From the NCBI GenBank assembly GCA_032358255.1, contig JAULBX010030596.1, positions 117,080-181,079 on the forward strand: a stretch of DNA of 64,000 bases, read 5' to 3'. Under the pieces are notes generated by a model. The model did not search any database and was not told the origin of the DNA. It saw nothing but the letters and a program-made list of their open reading frames with translations. The stretch is from Heterotrichella gracilis. Its lineage: Eukaryota; Sar; Xanthophyceae; Tribonematales; Xanthonemataceae. A program made the translations under genes and the position numbers. Within the stretch, counting starts at the first letter, position 1. Each line of letters begins with the position of its first letter. Below, in pieces: positions 23,501 to 38,500 of this stretch.

Positions 23501-26500
23501 CGTCCTGAGACGCGCCAGCAAGTACCTTGCCTTGCGCTGGAATCACCTGCAGACACGCAGATGGATTGTGTCAATAACCATCACATGTTGTTTTATCAAG
23601 GGCAAGACAGCTATCAGCTCTTTTGCAATTAAAATATCAATGCAGGTCGGTAAACAAACACCCGACTGCTAGCAGCCAGTGGTAAAACCCGACTGAGTCT
23701 CATGTATTTGCATCGCTTATACCTGGAACACATCTGCAACCTCTGCCCCACTGGCAGCATCTGATGAAACCACACTCCACCGAACATGTGCGTCAACAGT
23801 CCCAGTGTTCTTCACAAGGAATTTGGAAGCAGTTGTGTCAAATATTGTTGTGTCAGGGAACTTCAAAGCACTCCAATCGCATTGCAGCACTGCATATTGA
23901 GCCACTGCGTTGAGCTTGACCTTGACAGTTTGCATGGTGCCTGGGACACGATCATGACCAGGCTCTCCTGCCAGTGATGGCCCCATGGCATCTGCTGCAC
24001 ACCACGCACATCGTGATCACATGCCACCATTGAGCGGTAAATGCCAGGTTGATGCCATTGGCAACCATGTACAACTTACCAGCAGGAAAAATCGGAAAAA
24101 GCAAATTTAGTTAATTTCTGAAAGTGTGTGATGAAACGTGTTATTGGTCCCAATCATGGTCAAACCCTAAAACTTACATCCTAAAGCCTAGAACCCTACT
24201 TTCTGGAATCCTTGAAAACCTAAACCCTAAAGTCTTTGTAGAACCCCCAACAACCAGCACCAGTGGATGCTGCTCAGGCTTATAAAAACCTTACAGGCCT
24301 GGCTTGGGCCATGTCACGGTGCTATAAATGCAATCTTTGCCAGACCTCCATACCTGCTTGTACAACACTCTTGCGGCTCGTTCTGGCATCACTAACAGAC
24401 ATGGTGATGGCAGCAGCATCCTCGCGGCTGTTCCGCACTGATGGATTAGAATCTGGCTGATAACTCATCTGGCAAACGTGCAGTGGGATTTCATAGCCTT
24501 GCAGGCATGCTGGTTCTGCGCTGGTATATGCCACGCAGATGGATGTTGAGGCCCCTGGAGGCAGATGACCCACGACTGGGTGGACTTCAAGGAATGGTGG
24601 GGCATTCCATTGAAACCTGCAACACAGAAACATGTAAATTTGGTGTTTGCTTGCCTGTTGCACAGCTCAAAAGTGCCAATGCTGCTGCAGTGAATCAATG
24701 ACATGACAAGGTTGCAGCCCGCTTCCCACAAATGATACAATAATTTCTAAAGTGACTGCGGCGGGCAATGCGCCTCAATGAAACAATATCCACCATACCT
24801 GTACCATGCAATAGAAGAAGAGTTGTGCACCGTCACAACCGACTGGGTGGTGACTCCAGGCACAGTGTCGGCCATTGTGATTGTGTTGACCATGCCTCCT
24901 GATCCTTCTAGGTAGACATCAGTCGCAATGCCGTCACCTGTTGTGCCCAAAACAGTGTGCAAGATTATCAGATTGGATGTAGTTGCAACACACTTTCTAA
25001 ACCAATTAGAGTGGGACAAATTACAGTGTACAATCACATGTCATGATCACCTTTGAGGCTGACAGTGATACTCTCGTAAGGGTTATGGTGTACTTTGATC
25101 TGGACATCTTCATTGCTGGTAGCATGTGCTTCAGGGCAGAATGTGACTGCAATGTTTCTGGTGCTTCCCGGCGCAATGCGTATGGCTGGCTCATCTGGCG
25201 CTAGCTGCAACTGAAAGCAAGAACCCTCTGGAGGTGCAATATATAGAGTTGCACCCACGAGTCCATGGTTGACCAACACCAATGTTTTGGTGGTTTTTGC
25301 CCCCTGCAACAACGGATGAAATCTTGAAGCTCAAGCAAATGCCCGCAGTGCATGACTGTTGTGCATAAACAACCTAGAGAATTCGAGCAAAAAATGATGG
25401 AATGGCGCAACTGAGTGTTGCGCCCCCGAACCTGCAATGCCAAGCTAGCGCTGGAGCTCAATAATCACATAGCGTAGCACATCAAATCATGTGCAGGGCA
25501 ATTGGCACTTGGCGCATTCTGTGGCCGTCAACTGACCTTGAGCGTGCTAGGAAATTCCATCAGGTACTGATTCGGCCCCTTGCGCTGCACATCAGCCTGC
25601 TCCTGCACGCTCACCACTGGCAGGCATGCCTGGCCCTTGAGGTCACAGGAGAACACATTCTGGCCTAGCGGGGGGATGCTGACCTGAAAACACGGGCAAA
25701 TGAATCAGTGTCAAGTATGCAGCCTGCTATGAAACGGGCTAGCCTGCAGGACATGCAAAAGGAGAGAGTGCAAAGAGAATGCAAACACATCAATAGTATT
25801 TACTCTTGATGCGCAACCTGTGCATATATGATAAGGGGTGAAGGGATAGCATTAATTTGACAGCGAGAGATAACCGTGCCCTCTTAGAGACTTGACCAAT
25901 AAGTCTTCTAAGTATGCTGCTGACCTGAAGCTGTGCCCCATGGTGGCCAATGGCCGCAGGGCAGAATTGACAGGTCACACTTTGGCTGGTGCATGCTGGG
26001 ATCTCCAGTTCTGCTGGGCCAAGGATGGCAAAAGCGCAGGAAGCATCAAAGCTGATCACGGAGAATTTGATTGGGCAAGCAACCTGTAAGGCAGCAGGGA
26101 GTAGGTGGTGTCAATGGTACGCCACCAGTCGGCCTCAAAAAAATTGTCCAGCCTTGCAACACAGCATGTTGCTGCCACCTTGACAAAACAATAAACGTTG
26201 AATGTATCAGGCACTCCGAGCTTTTTTCCTGCCAACTTGAAAGCATGGTGTGAACAAGTCATGCAGCGCTGGATCACGCCCTACCTTAGAAGGGTTTGTC
26301 AATCGAAGATTGGCGACCGATGGTGGGTGGGTGAGTTCACTTGAGCCTAGCAAGGTGGGTCCAAAATCAAAGCAGTTTGTACCCTTATCATCAAGCATGC
26401 CAGAGCCTGCTTGGCTACCCAGAACAACAGGGTAACCATCTAAAATAGCTTCGAGATTGGTGCTGTCGATGGTAGGCATGCATGAATGTCCTCTGAGTTT

Positions 26501-29500
26501 GTACTCGGTTGCCTGCTGATCCTTGGACATTTCCCTGCATCAATCACATGCCCATTGTGATTGGAATTACGTCAGATCTGAGGGCAGTATATCAACTTGC
26601 TTGTATGTTGTAAAGCCACTCAAAAATCATTTGCAACCCTCACAAGGGACATTCTGAAACTCTTGGTACAAGCAACCCATTGGCGCACACCTTGACCCCC
26701 GCATAATGCAGGGATATTTATCTTCCCTTGCAGAGTTGCAGACAGCAAGAAACACTAATGGATGGGCTGATGCAATGATTGGGGCACCACCAGGATATGC
26801 ATACCTATCAGTAACATCCAAGAAGATGGTGTCGGAAATTACTCCATCCCCACGAGGCTGACATGTAACCTTGACCTCTGCGCTGCATCCAGGCTGCACT
26901 AGCCCACAGGCTGGCTGTACCATGAATGCACCGCTGCTGCTGACAACACTGGAAGCTGCAGATGTATCTGTCACAGTGCTGTTCACGACCCTGTAATCAA
27001 AGGCAATGCTGCCAGTGTTCTTTACCACAAAGTTGCGTGTAGGCGCTGAGTCCTGGCATCCGCAGCGCACTGGACCAAAGTCTAGGAGCTGTGGAGGAGT
27101 GAGTGTGAACTGTGAAGCCACAGTGCGTGCGCTGACAAGCACAGGGATGGTGAGGGGCTGCAGGTGGGCTGGCTGCGCCTGGTTTGGCGCATGGTCCACT
27201 ACCACCAGCTGCAGTGCAGCGGCATGAGAAAAGCTGGCTGTTCTTCTCAAAGCACCATGTTTGTTGAACCACACGCTGACTTTCTGCTCACTGCCGCCAG
27301 CAATGATGGCTCCGGCAGGTTCTGCATGAAATGCCGCGGCAGCTGCCTGCATTGAATGAAAATAAAATAGTTGAAGTGATCAATACGCAACCACATGTTC
27401 ATTAGTAAAAGCAAACATAATTTGTTCTGCCCTCACATAAAGCAGTAAACGATGATGTAAAATTTATTGGGTTCTATTATTAATTACAAAACCAATATTT
27501 AATTGAAATGGCAAAATGGCATGCGGAAGGGCTTGAAGTAGGCAGGATGCACTGGGTAAATAACTGCTGTCAGCATGTTGTGGCACATTGTCTCCATATA
27601 CTGGCACACTCAGCTGTGTTGCTCGTAATGTGAAGGCACCTTTGCCTGCTGGATGTACCTGGGCTTGATTAGCAGAAAGACCTGGTACATTACCTTATTT
27701 GCATGCACAAGTTTGTAGGTTACAGCAGTTTTGCCAGGATTGGTAAGAACCAAAGAGCGTTCCTCACACCCCGAAAGCTTGACAACGCCAAAATCCAGCT
27801 CAGTTGCGTCAGGACTGTCGTTGTACGTCAATGTGATAGACAACATAGCAAAGCTCACGATAACGGGAACTTGGACTCCATGCAGTACAGCTGATCCAGT
27901 GACATCCATCACCTGTCAGTGCAAGAAAATTAAATGTTGGCACAATGCAATTGGTTGGGCAACATCCTCAATGCTGATCGTTATTGGAAAACGCTGTATG
28001 ACAGACACGCAGTTGGTATAGCTATTAAATTGACGATGTCAATATATATAATGTACCAAGTTGGCTTGTTTAAGTGCCATTGAGGGAACACCCTGCGCCA
28101 AGTGGGTCAGGAACCTCACTTTAAACTTGAACAGGTGCTGTGCATCTGTTGGTTGGCTGCTGTAGCACTGGATAGTGACGGCCTTGGAACTTTGAGCTTT
28201 CAGCTTCCCTGAAACATCTTTCACCTGCACCACCTTGCCCTGTTAAGCTCTGGCCACATAACCAAATTGCAGTGCAAATGACATCTTTGGGATTCCAGAA
28301 GTACCTGATAGCAGGCTGGTACAGCTCCTGCATCGCCCAGCGCCCAGCATATAGGCACAGTGGAAGGGTTGTGGATGAAGATTTTTCGTTCGCACCGCGC
28401 TCCAAGTGGGCAGCTCCCAAAGTCAATCTGCCCTTCAACCTGGCCCTGTAATGCAGAATTTTTTGACACCCAACTCAGCACATGAATTACATCCATGAGT
28501 CAATTTCCAACCATTCCTATGCCAGAAAACTCCAAAGCAATTTGAGGGCAATTGTAGGGCACTGTGGCATACCTCATCAATGGTGTCTGACTCATCGGGG
28601 TCATTGGCAGCACCCTCAGCCTGGCCACTCAGGTGCTCATCCGCTGTCACCCTCACAGACACAATGGCTCCACTACAGGCCAATGGGCACACTACAGGGA
28701 CAGGGTTGTTCTGCACGGTGATGACAACTGCGTTCTCATGCAAGCCCTCCTGCGCTGGGTGGGCAACAACATCCATTGCGTGGTGACTGTTTGGCTCAAC
28801 GGTGACTTCCGAAACTCCCAGTGAGAAGTTGGGGTCGTCGGGGTTTTGAAGCTCAACACGCACCACTGCGGTGAATTGACTATTGTTTACCAGCTTCAGG
28901 GTGGCAGATCTTCCCCTGCACACAATTTGTCAACCGTGAAATGCTGATTGTGGTGAGAGCGATAAGCAGTTAATCCACCAGAATGAGTAGCACTAGCTGT
29001 TTCGGTGCTACAGTATGCATTCGTGGTTGTACAAGCCTCCATGCAACAGCGCCAATCAGTGTCGGCGACAAACGCAACCATGGCATCCTGCTAATGCACA
29101 ACAGCAACCCACATACTTGTATTGCGATGCCTCCTCTGCCTGTATAGATGACTGCCCAACAGCAGCATGGCCAAACTCCAACATGCCAGCCCCTGAATCA
29201 TAATGCACAGTTTGTGCACGACCCTTGCTGGGCGGTGGTGGCAGCAACGAGTAGATTACAGCTGGATCAGAGCTGATGCTTGGCAGCGCACATGTTGCGC
29301 TGACAGCCAGAGGCACCACTGCGCCGATGTTCCTCATGCAGAAATGGAAGAGCTGATCAAAATCTCCCAGAGTGTCACTGCTGAAGACTATGCGGATGGC
29401 AACGCTTGACAATCCAGGGATCACCCATTTGCGCTGTGAGTGGCCTTCCTGAAATTACAGACAATGTGTGAAATTAACGCCTTTGCAACAGTTGGGAAAT

Positions 29501-32500
29501 AAAAACAGACGGTAACAGCTTCATGCCATATGGTAATATGATGTATGTTCCTCTTTTTGTTTCAATATGCGCAGACTTGCCTGATTATCATCCGTTGGGA
29601 ACATGAACTCTGACAGCGGCGGTGCAAATAATTGCTTGCTGCCAATCTGCAGCACCTGCACACCATATGCGCAAGTCAATACTGGGCCAACGCAAACCAT
29701 CGACAACATTGAGACAAGAGGTGCTCACCTGCTGTACAACACCTTGACTGCTTGACAGCAATCCTGTTGCGCCTCGCTGCTCCTCTTCAACAACCAGGCT
29801 TGGCGGGCTGGTGAAGGAAGCACAAAGAGCACCTTTAAGCACATCTCCTCAGAAGTAATGTATACATATATGATGCGTCAATGAGAACATGGTCGTCAGA
29901 GGGGAAGAGCTCAAAGCTTCTACTTGTCATTTAGCGGATGTCTAGGCAAAATTGAAAGTTTCACCAAGGCAATGAGTTGCACACACCAGGAGGACATCTG
30001 ATGATCTATTGCATCAGGAAGTGAAGCGGCTGGCAGGTCAACGTCACCAGCCAATTCCATCTCACAACAAACAACCTGCATGCATCAGTTCTTCTGGTGA
30101 GGGTTTATTGCAAGTAGACTTTGTTGCAGCACTCCAGCCCGTGGTGCCAAACTTAGCAAGCTTTTCACAATGTGTACAAGATTTAATGCAATGGCAGACC
30201 TGCAGGAATGTGGCACAAACACACCTCTGCAGGGACATCTCGATTGTTTGTTAGAGTGATAGTAACCTCCACTGGTTGAGAGGCCTTTGCAGCAGGAAAT
30301 AGAGCGCTCTTAGGTTCAACCACAAGGGGTTGCAAAATGGCGCGCCCTCTCAACTCTACATTCAAGTCAACGGGGCTATTTTCAACCAGCACTGGTATGC
30401 AAAGGCTTTGATTGGGCCTCATCTTGGAAGAGGGTGTGAAGTAAACCTGCAGAGGAAATAAAGCTAATGGTGGCACCATGGAGACATTTCTGCCACTTCA
30501 AAGGAACAATTGCGGGTATAAAATTAGCAGGGCAGTTGTCATGCTTTTGCGTGATTGGCAGGGCAACTTTTGCTTGTTTCACCTGAATCTTGCAGCTTTC
30601 TTTTGGCTGCAGCACACCGCTCTGACAGCTAAACGTGAAGCACCCCACATCTATACCTGCAGACGCCTTACCCAGTTTCCAGGCAACTGGCACTTGCGTT
30701 GGATTGAGCATTTTCAGCGGCATTGTCTGCATTTAAAGGGCAAAGTCAGCACAGGGTGCATTGAGATAGTTGTTAATAATTGTTTCCATGGCTTTTTAGC
30801 TACAGAAAGCCAGACCATTTTTGCAGTGCATTTTGTCGTGCATGAGGGGCATGTAGTTGTGCTGGACCTGGTTTGTACCGCCAATGGCTGCATACCTACC
30901 TTAGACAATCCAACCTCAAGCGGAGGTCCAAAATCGATGGTATGGTCCAACACCTGTAGCTCAGGCCTGATGAGCACACCCTGCACCCTCACTAGGATTT
31001 GGGCATTGCTGTTTTGCAATCCAAATGCAAGATTGCATGAAAACTCTTTGCTGTCCTGGGCCTTTTGACGAGAAGTTTTGGTGAAGTCCGTTTTGATGCT
31101 GACAGTTGCCTGTTGATTAGGTGCTATCTTGATGACGCCATTTGGGATGATCAGCAATTGGTTCTGCTTCAGCGTCCTCTTGTCCACAAGAAGGCACTCT
31201 GTGGCTGTGCCTGTGTTGTGAATAGTGAAGCTCCTCTCCTGCAACAAAATGCCATTCGTTTTGCCACATAAAACACAAGCTGCCGCCAGCAGCTTTGAGC
31301 ACCTGTTCTACAAATTTGGTCCTTGACAAGCTAGGGAGCAAGTCGCTGCTGCAGGAAAATACCACCCAGCTCTTTCACGCAGTGTTTAACAGTTTCTTCA
31401 GCAGTGTTTGCAGATTGTTGCCAACAAGGGTCTTTTGTTTTAGAGACTGATAGAAGTTCTGTCAACATTTGTTGAAGTAAATCTCACCTGATCTGCACCA
31501 TGTGTCATGAATCCAAAGTCAAGGACATGGTGCGCTATCATGACTTGAGTGGCGACCTTTGCAGGAACAGCTCCCTCGGCACTGAGTGCCATGGATCTGC
31601 TAGACGATGTCTGTGGGCGTGATGTAGCCTGCAAATGCTTAAAAGGTATTAGTATTATTAAATATTTTCTTTACCAAGTGGGCGGTGGAGTGATCATTGT
31701 CCCAATCATTGATTACTGTATACTTGCATTTGATCGGATTCATTCAACACAGTCAACGACTCACCTGCAAGTTGCGCAGTGCATACACACTCTGCGCTTT
31801 CAACCTGGTTGCCTCAGGAAGAGAGTCGAGGCTGCCAAGGAGCACGTCAGCGGTAACAGCATGCACCAGGGACAACACAGACTCCTCCGCAATGGCTGTG
31901 GCAGTGGCCTCAAAGGCTGCAGGCAGTTCTTGAAACTGCTGATACTCTGGAACTGTAGCACTGGGAATAGCTTGCATTGGTACAAGGTTGCTGGCCGAAT
32001 TTGGCTGTGACACAATCGCTGGTTCTGCGCTGTCCACAAGATCATTTGATGATGCTGGCCATAGGGCAGGTATCATCTCTCCTTCATCGAGGCCATCATC
32101 TGCACCCATTGACTGAGCTGCATCCATTTCCTTCACCGGCTGTGCAACCGGGGACAGCTCGCTCTCCCTGGGAGACAGCGGTGCTGAAGGGCATCTGGGC
32201 AGAGCAGCACCTGGTGATGCACGCTGGATGCACAGGCTGTTGTGTCTAGATGCTGACATCAGGTTATTGGCCTCCCCAGAGGTATCCATCTCCTGCTTCA
32301 TCGTTTGAAGGAGCCCAAAGCCACCTGGGTCTGGCCGTTCCCTGGGCTTGACCATGAGGGCTGCGCTGTTGCATTGTGCTTCCACAATTGCCTCCATGAG
32401 CTTCCTGTCACTCTTGTCATATGGAAGTGAGACCAGCAAGGATGGCAGGGTACCAGTCATTGTTAAGGTGATGGGTACGGGCTGCGAGTCAGGCACCTCC

Positions 32501-35500
32501 AAGTAAAGCACATCTTCGATTGTCACAGGGATATCCAGCTTGACCTGGACGCAGACCGAGCAGAGTATGAGTACACTCGATACACAAGCATCTGGCGCAC
32601 ATGTGTGCACATGCATACGCAGTACTATTACTGCTCAGGGAAGTAATAATACATGTGCGCATGCAGAGCAGATTTTACAGCTGCTGGAAAGAATGCAAGT
32701 GGCACAGTGGCCCAAATGGTAAACGCATCTGATGTCACATACCCAGGAAGCCTTTGGCAAGTCGCAAGTTCAATATATTCACGCTGGAATTATATGTGCA
32801 CAGTTTGACGCTGGCATTCAATCTATACTACACGTTGTAATATGTGGATGGCATTATTTCTGCCTACCCTGATTTTGACGTGCAGTAGGCTGCCAGGAGC
32901 CACTGTACCCTGGCTGGGGCTGACTGTCACTGACTTGGGCAAAGCTAGGTACTCAGCCTTGAACCTGAATTCCACGGGAACTCCTCCCTCGTTGGTGATC
33001 ACAACCTCTTCCTCACACAGCTTGAAAATGGGCTGGGCTCCAAAGTGAACCCTCTGAGGCATGGCAGAAAACCTGGACAATAGTAGCAAGGCAAAATTAT
33101 TTCTGATCGATGCTAAAAGAATTATCATCAACTGTGCACATGCTCACAATCTCAGGAGTGGTTCCTTATATCCTGTGCAGAGCATTATCACGTCCAACTT
33201 GGACTGTGCACCCTGGTCAGAGGGCATTCATCCACTGTCAATCTGACAGGGTACAAGGTACACCCTAATCACATCCACACCCACATAACACCTACCGTAA
33301 GCAGCTGGCTTCCCCTGATATTGACAGTGTGTAGGTCTGACCCCCTTCAACACAGCATTTGGCATTACCCGTGACAGCCTTGCCAGCCACTGCATTGTAG
33401 CTGAAAGCAACCTCTGTAGATTCGCCTGGGCTCAGTCGTAATGCTTTTGTATGCATTACAAGTGGCGGCTTCAGTGATTGATAGAATTGTGCCAGCTGTT
33501 CAATCTCAGGCGGACTCTGTACATCACCTGGAAAGGCAGGAGTACAATTTTGTGGCGCACTGTGCACGTATGTGAACTCTGCATCAACGATTGCGGTGGG
33601 TATTGAAGTATGCTAACAGGATGTTGCTGGGTGTCCACAAATCACTGAGCGGTTTCAAAACCAATTACAACACCTATGTGCACCAAAAAGAACGGCAGGG
33701 CTCACCAGGTTCGGCGTCACTGCTGGACTCATTTGTCGCACAGGCTGCAACTTCCTCGAAGTGCCAGTTGCACTGCGCTTCAATCCTGCTGCAATTTGTG
33801 ACCTGCACCTTCATCTGGCTGGTGGTGCCTGCCTTCACCTTCCCAAATGCCAGCCTGTCTGCGCCAAACTGCAGGTCTGGGGCGTCAATCTCAGCAATGA
33901 GCTCGACACGGTCTTTGGCTGGGTTGTCTGGGTAGGTGATGGTGAGCTCACCCAAGAACGTTTCAGATGTCGAGCATTGAGGATCGCTGCAGGCGCATGG
34001 TGGCGTTTGGTATATAACACATAAATTCCATTGTTTTCAACAGTCAAGCACATGAGAAGCTGTGGATACGACTGCCAACATGCAATGGCAATAGTATGGT
34101 GCCAAACTGTTTCAAATTGACCCCTCAATATTGGCCACTGTTGTGGCCGCGCATTTTGGACGTCATTTGTGTGATGTGACACAATACCATGAGATGCTAC
34201 TGCATCGCAACCACTCACAATATAGACATTTAATTATACAAAAGTTTATAAAACATTTATGATTTGCAGTTACAGTGTTACAAGGGAAACCCATACCTGG
34301 CGCTTGCATCAAAGGTAACACTGACAGCACACTGCTCCGATGGCTGCAGCTTGACCATGCCAGCTGGCACACTGAACGGTGACGCTGCGGTTGCGCTGAA
34401 CTGCAAGGGCACCTTAGACACATTCTTGACCATGACATCCTGGCACATGCTTCCAGAAGCGTGAGATCGAGGGGTCACAAACCTCAGCTGGCTGGGTACA
34501 AGTTCCAGAGAGGGTGCGGTGGCAACAGCTCTGCACGCAATTCCACATCGGATACCAGTGAGCTGGAAGAATTATCAAGCTTGACATATGATTTGACAAT
34601 TGGATGGAACAAAGGCTGGGCATTTGTCATGATTGTTGCCTATTGCCTCTCAAGGCTAACTCCCTCTCACTCTGTCGCTTCATCGACCAATGCCCTCATA
34701 CTTGAGATGAGGCGCAAAATCAACTCATTAATTAGTGAGTGTTGATTACTGGTCAGCAAATTTCTACTTTACATATGATGTGCAGTGCTGCCATTGTGAG
34801 CAGGTGCATGGCATACCTGAAGCGCGCCGCCAGCACCTGGAACCGGTTGACACTGACGCTGCTCCTCCTCCTCGACACAGACGTGCCATCCTTCTCCATG
34901 TAGGCACCAACGCATTCATGCAGCTCCTGTAGCACACCAGCCACCCGCGCATACCCAGTAATCACAAACGTCACGGTGCTCCCTGCTGCAATGAGCTGTT
35001 CTGGAGGCTCCACCCAGAATCCTGGTGGATTTCTGCGTGCTGCTGAGGTCCCATCCTTGCGTGGACTTGGCGATGGCCCTCGGGATGGAGGCACGATGGA
35101 GTCAGGTTTGGACCAGCAGATGCTCACTGCTTTCCTGCCTTGGTTTTCTACCTCAATTGTGTCTTGGAACTTGGTCCCTGCATCCGGTGATGACATGAGC
35201 ATTGAGGACAAGCAAGTTGCATGCAGCTGCAGTTGGGCAAGAGATTGACCACTTACCAACAAGGCGATTGCCAAAAGAGATGAAGCCATCCTTTGCCGCC
35301 TTGCAGACAAGGGCATGCCCTGTTCCAACAGCTTGCAGAGGTATCTCAATCGTCTTGCCATGGTCCACGTGAAATTGTAAGCATTCAGTGAACAAGATGT
35401 TGTCATTGATATGACACGTCACCTGCAGCGCATGTTGACGGTTTATGAGAAAATGGCAATGGTTGTTACAACTTGTCAGTCATTGCCATATTCATGACAA

Positions 35501-38500
35501 GTATTGTGATATGCATCCCCTTTCTTATGCTCAGCAACCTGGTGAATGACTGCGTGAACCATGCCATTGTCCTCAAGCTTTGCCATTGCATGCCATGCCA
35601 GGACAACAAGGAAATACTGAAGAAGGAAACAAACGCCCCCACGCACAGCACATACAGACACGACTTACCTGGACTGTTTCAACCCCAAATGGAGGTATTG
35701 TGCACATCTGGTGGCTGACCGCAGCCCAGGAATGCTCCCCAGCCATCTGCAGTCTGAGATTTGCGCTGACCGGGCAGGGGTTTTTTATGCTCAGCTGAAC
35801 AGCTTTCTCCTGCATGGCAGATTTTCCACCAGTCATGCATTGGTCAATGCATGGGTGCATGCCCTGACTGATGCACTAACGTTGTATATATCCGTAAAGT
35901 AAATAGACGCAAAGACCTCAACGGTGCAGTCGATTTATAAACATTTGCAGGCACACTATTTTTCTTTCCGCACCTAATTTCACCATTTGAGTGCGGGGAA
36001 AACCTTTACCGCAATTAGGGTTTCACTTCAGGGTTACGCCTCAGCCCTACCCCCAAAATCCATTATACTCGTACCTGCAGCAATTGCACCTCCTTGAAGT
36101 CCATCGACTCCACAGCCTGCTCGCTCGCCGTGTCCACAACCACCACATGCACAGGCTTGCCCACAAGCTTGACAGGCAGTGTTAGCGGTTCATGCTCCCT
36201 CCCGACTGCACTGGCTGTCAAGCTGATGTTCCCTGGTCCCTGCTCCCGGATGGTGAATTTAGCAGAAATGATGGCTTGCTGATGCGGCTGTACAACCTCC
36301 GTGCTGCACTCAAAACTGGTGTCCGCCATAGTGAGATTGTTGGCGTCCATGATGAATTTGGCAGCGTAGTCGGTGGGGTTGTGGACGGCGAGGTTGGCTG
36401 TCAGGGTCTCACCCACGTAGGCTGATCCACGGTTGATGGGGCCGCTGCCTGGACCCCATTCAAGCCTTGCTGCAACTGCTGTGGCATGCAGGGGTACCCG
36501 CTGCACATCTTGCCCGACACCATCCACATCAACCCCCAAATAACAGCAATACATCCCCGCTTTCTTGGGTGCACATGTCACTGTAGCGCTGCAGGTCTCC
36601 CCTGGCTGAAGCTCTACCATGTTGGGCTCTACTTGGAATGCCTTGGCACCATCTCCCCGGGCCTGTAGCTTAGCTGTGAAGGGAATTGTGCTGCTGTTGC
36701 CCACAGACACGCTGCTGCTGCTGCTGAGCCCACATGGCAAGGGGTCAAAAATCAGAGCGGCAGGGGCCATGGCCATGGAAGGGGCAGAGACTGTTCCGGT
36801 AAGGAGCAGTGTGATTGGCTGCGGGTTGCCCTTGACTTCGCACATCACTCCCTCACAAAACTGACCCAGGCAACAGGCGTAGAAAATTGCAGTGATTTGG
36901 GTGCTCTGTCCAGGGCTGAGGCACACCTGGTGGGTGCCTATTGTGCACGCATTGCTGCTGGTTGTGGGCTGTACGCGCAGGCTGCATTCAGCCGGAACAG
37001 CGCCCCTGCAACCACAGTGCAAACGCATTTAGTTAGGTATAATATTTCAGCCACAATTCGTTAAGAATTACTACTGTAGGATTTTAGGGTTTGCATTAGG
37101 GATTTGTTGAAGTTCCTTGGATTTATAATGCACCAGCACAGCAAGCTCAGCAATCATGCAATCATTCGACACAATGCCACGCTGTAGTCCAACCCAGCGC
37201 GCTGCATCCACATGCACGCAATTGGACATACCATTTTTGCACACACACACACTCTTCACCCGCCACGTACCTGTTCACAAGCTGCAGCACCACCTCCCTT
37301 GAGGTATGCACCGTCACCTCGCCAAGCTCCAGGCTGGATGGCAAGAATGCAACATCGGGCCCCACCCCCTCTGCACCAATGTGAACCACCAGGGGCTGCT
37401 CCCTGCCCTCCACTGTGCACACTGCCACCACCCGATGGCATGCTGCCAATTGCGGCTCGAAGCACACCGCCACCCACTGCATGCTGTTTGCCCACACGGT
37501 GCCCGATGCTGGGTGCACACTGAAGTGCTGCAGGCATCTGGATAGCTCTGGCACTTGCTTATGCTGCACCTGCTGGTCCAAGCGTTCAAGAACCCCCTGC
37601 TCGTCCATGTACCCATCAGATGGAGAGTCAGAGTAGGTGAGCTGCTCTGTGCTTGCAGCGCTGTGGACGCTCCCGGCAGCAAAGCCTTCCAGCGCAGACT
37701 CCAAGGCCTGTGGGTCTGCCAGCTGGACACAGAACTTCAGGGGCCGCTGGCTGCTGTTCTGGATGAGGATGTGCCCTGTGCTGTGCTTCCCGATGTAGGC
37801 TGAAGGCAGCTGCAGGTCGTTGCTGAGCAGCCCCACGTCCTCCTCCTGGCACCTCCCAGTGACTGTTGCATACACCACCTCCCCTGTGCTGTACTCAAGG
37901 GCCAGCTCTTGGTGGTACTTGCCCACCAGCACTGGTCGGAAGGCGACTGTGAGGTGCTGGCTTTGGCCCGGCTCGAGGACCAGCTGCGGTGGGTGCACAG
38001 AAAAGGCTCCATGAGCTGGGAAGGACACGCGTGCAACACCCAGGCCCAGGTTTGTGACCAGGAGTGTCTTTTGTGTCTCTGACCGAGACGCGCAAGGACC
38101 AAGGGCGAGCTTGTCTGGAAAGTCCACGGCTCCTCTTGCCCCCACCACGCTGACTGGAACCACAAATTTCTGCCTGCCGGTGCTTACAACAAGCTCTGTG
38201 CTGATGTCTGTGCTGGCAGCCTTGTCTGCAAGGAAGCTTATCGTGAACTGGGCGTCCATCCCCGGGGCCACAACCCGCTCCAACCCACTGCCATGTTTGC
38301 CAGTGACCTCAAAACACTCACAGGAAGGGGGGGAGACTTGGACCTTTCTTTGCACCTGGTGTGGAGGGGTTAGGGGTGGTGAAAGGTGCTTTGCTCAAGA
38401 ACTGGGCATTTAATAGCTGGTGTCTCGTGACAATAACCAGTGACTGGTGGTGACGACAAGACTACCAGTAGCAAGTGACAACAACCAGTGACTGGTGGTA

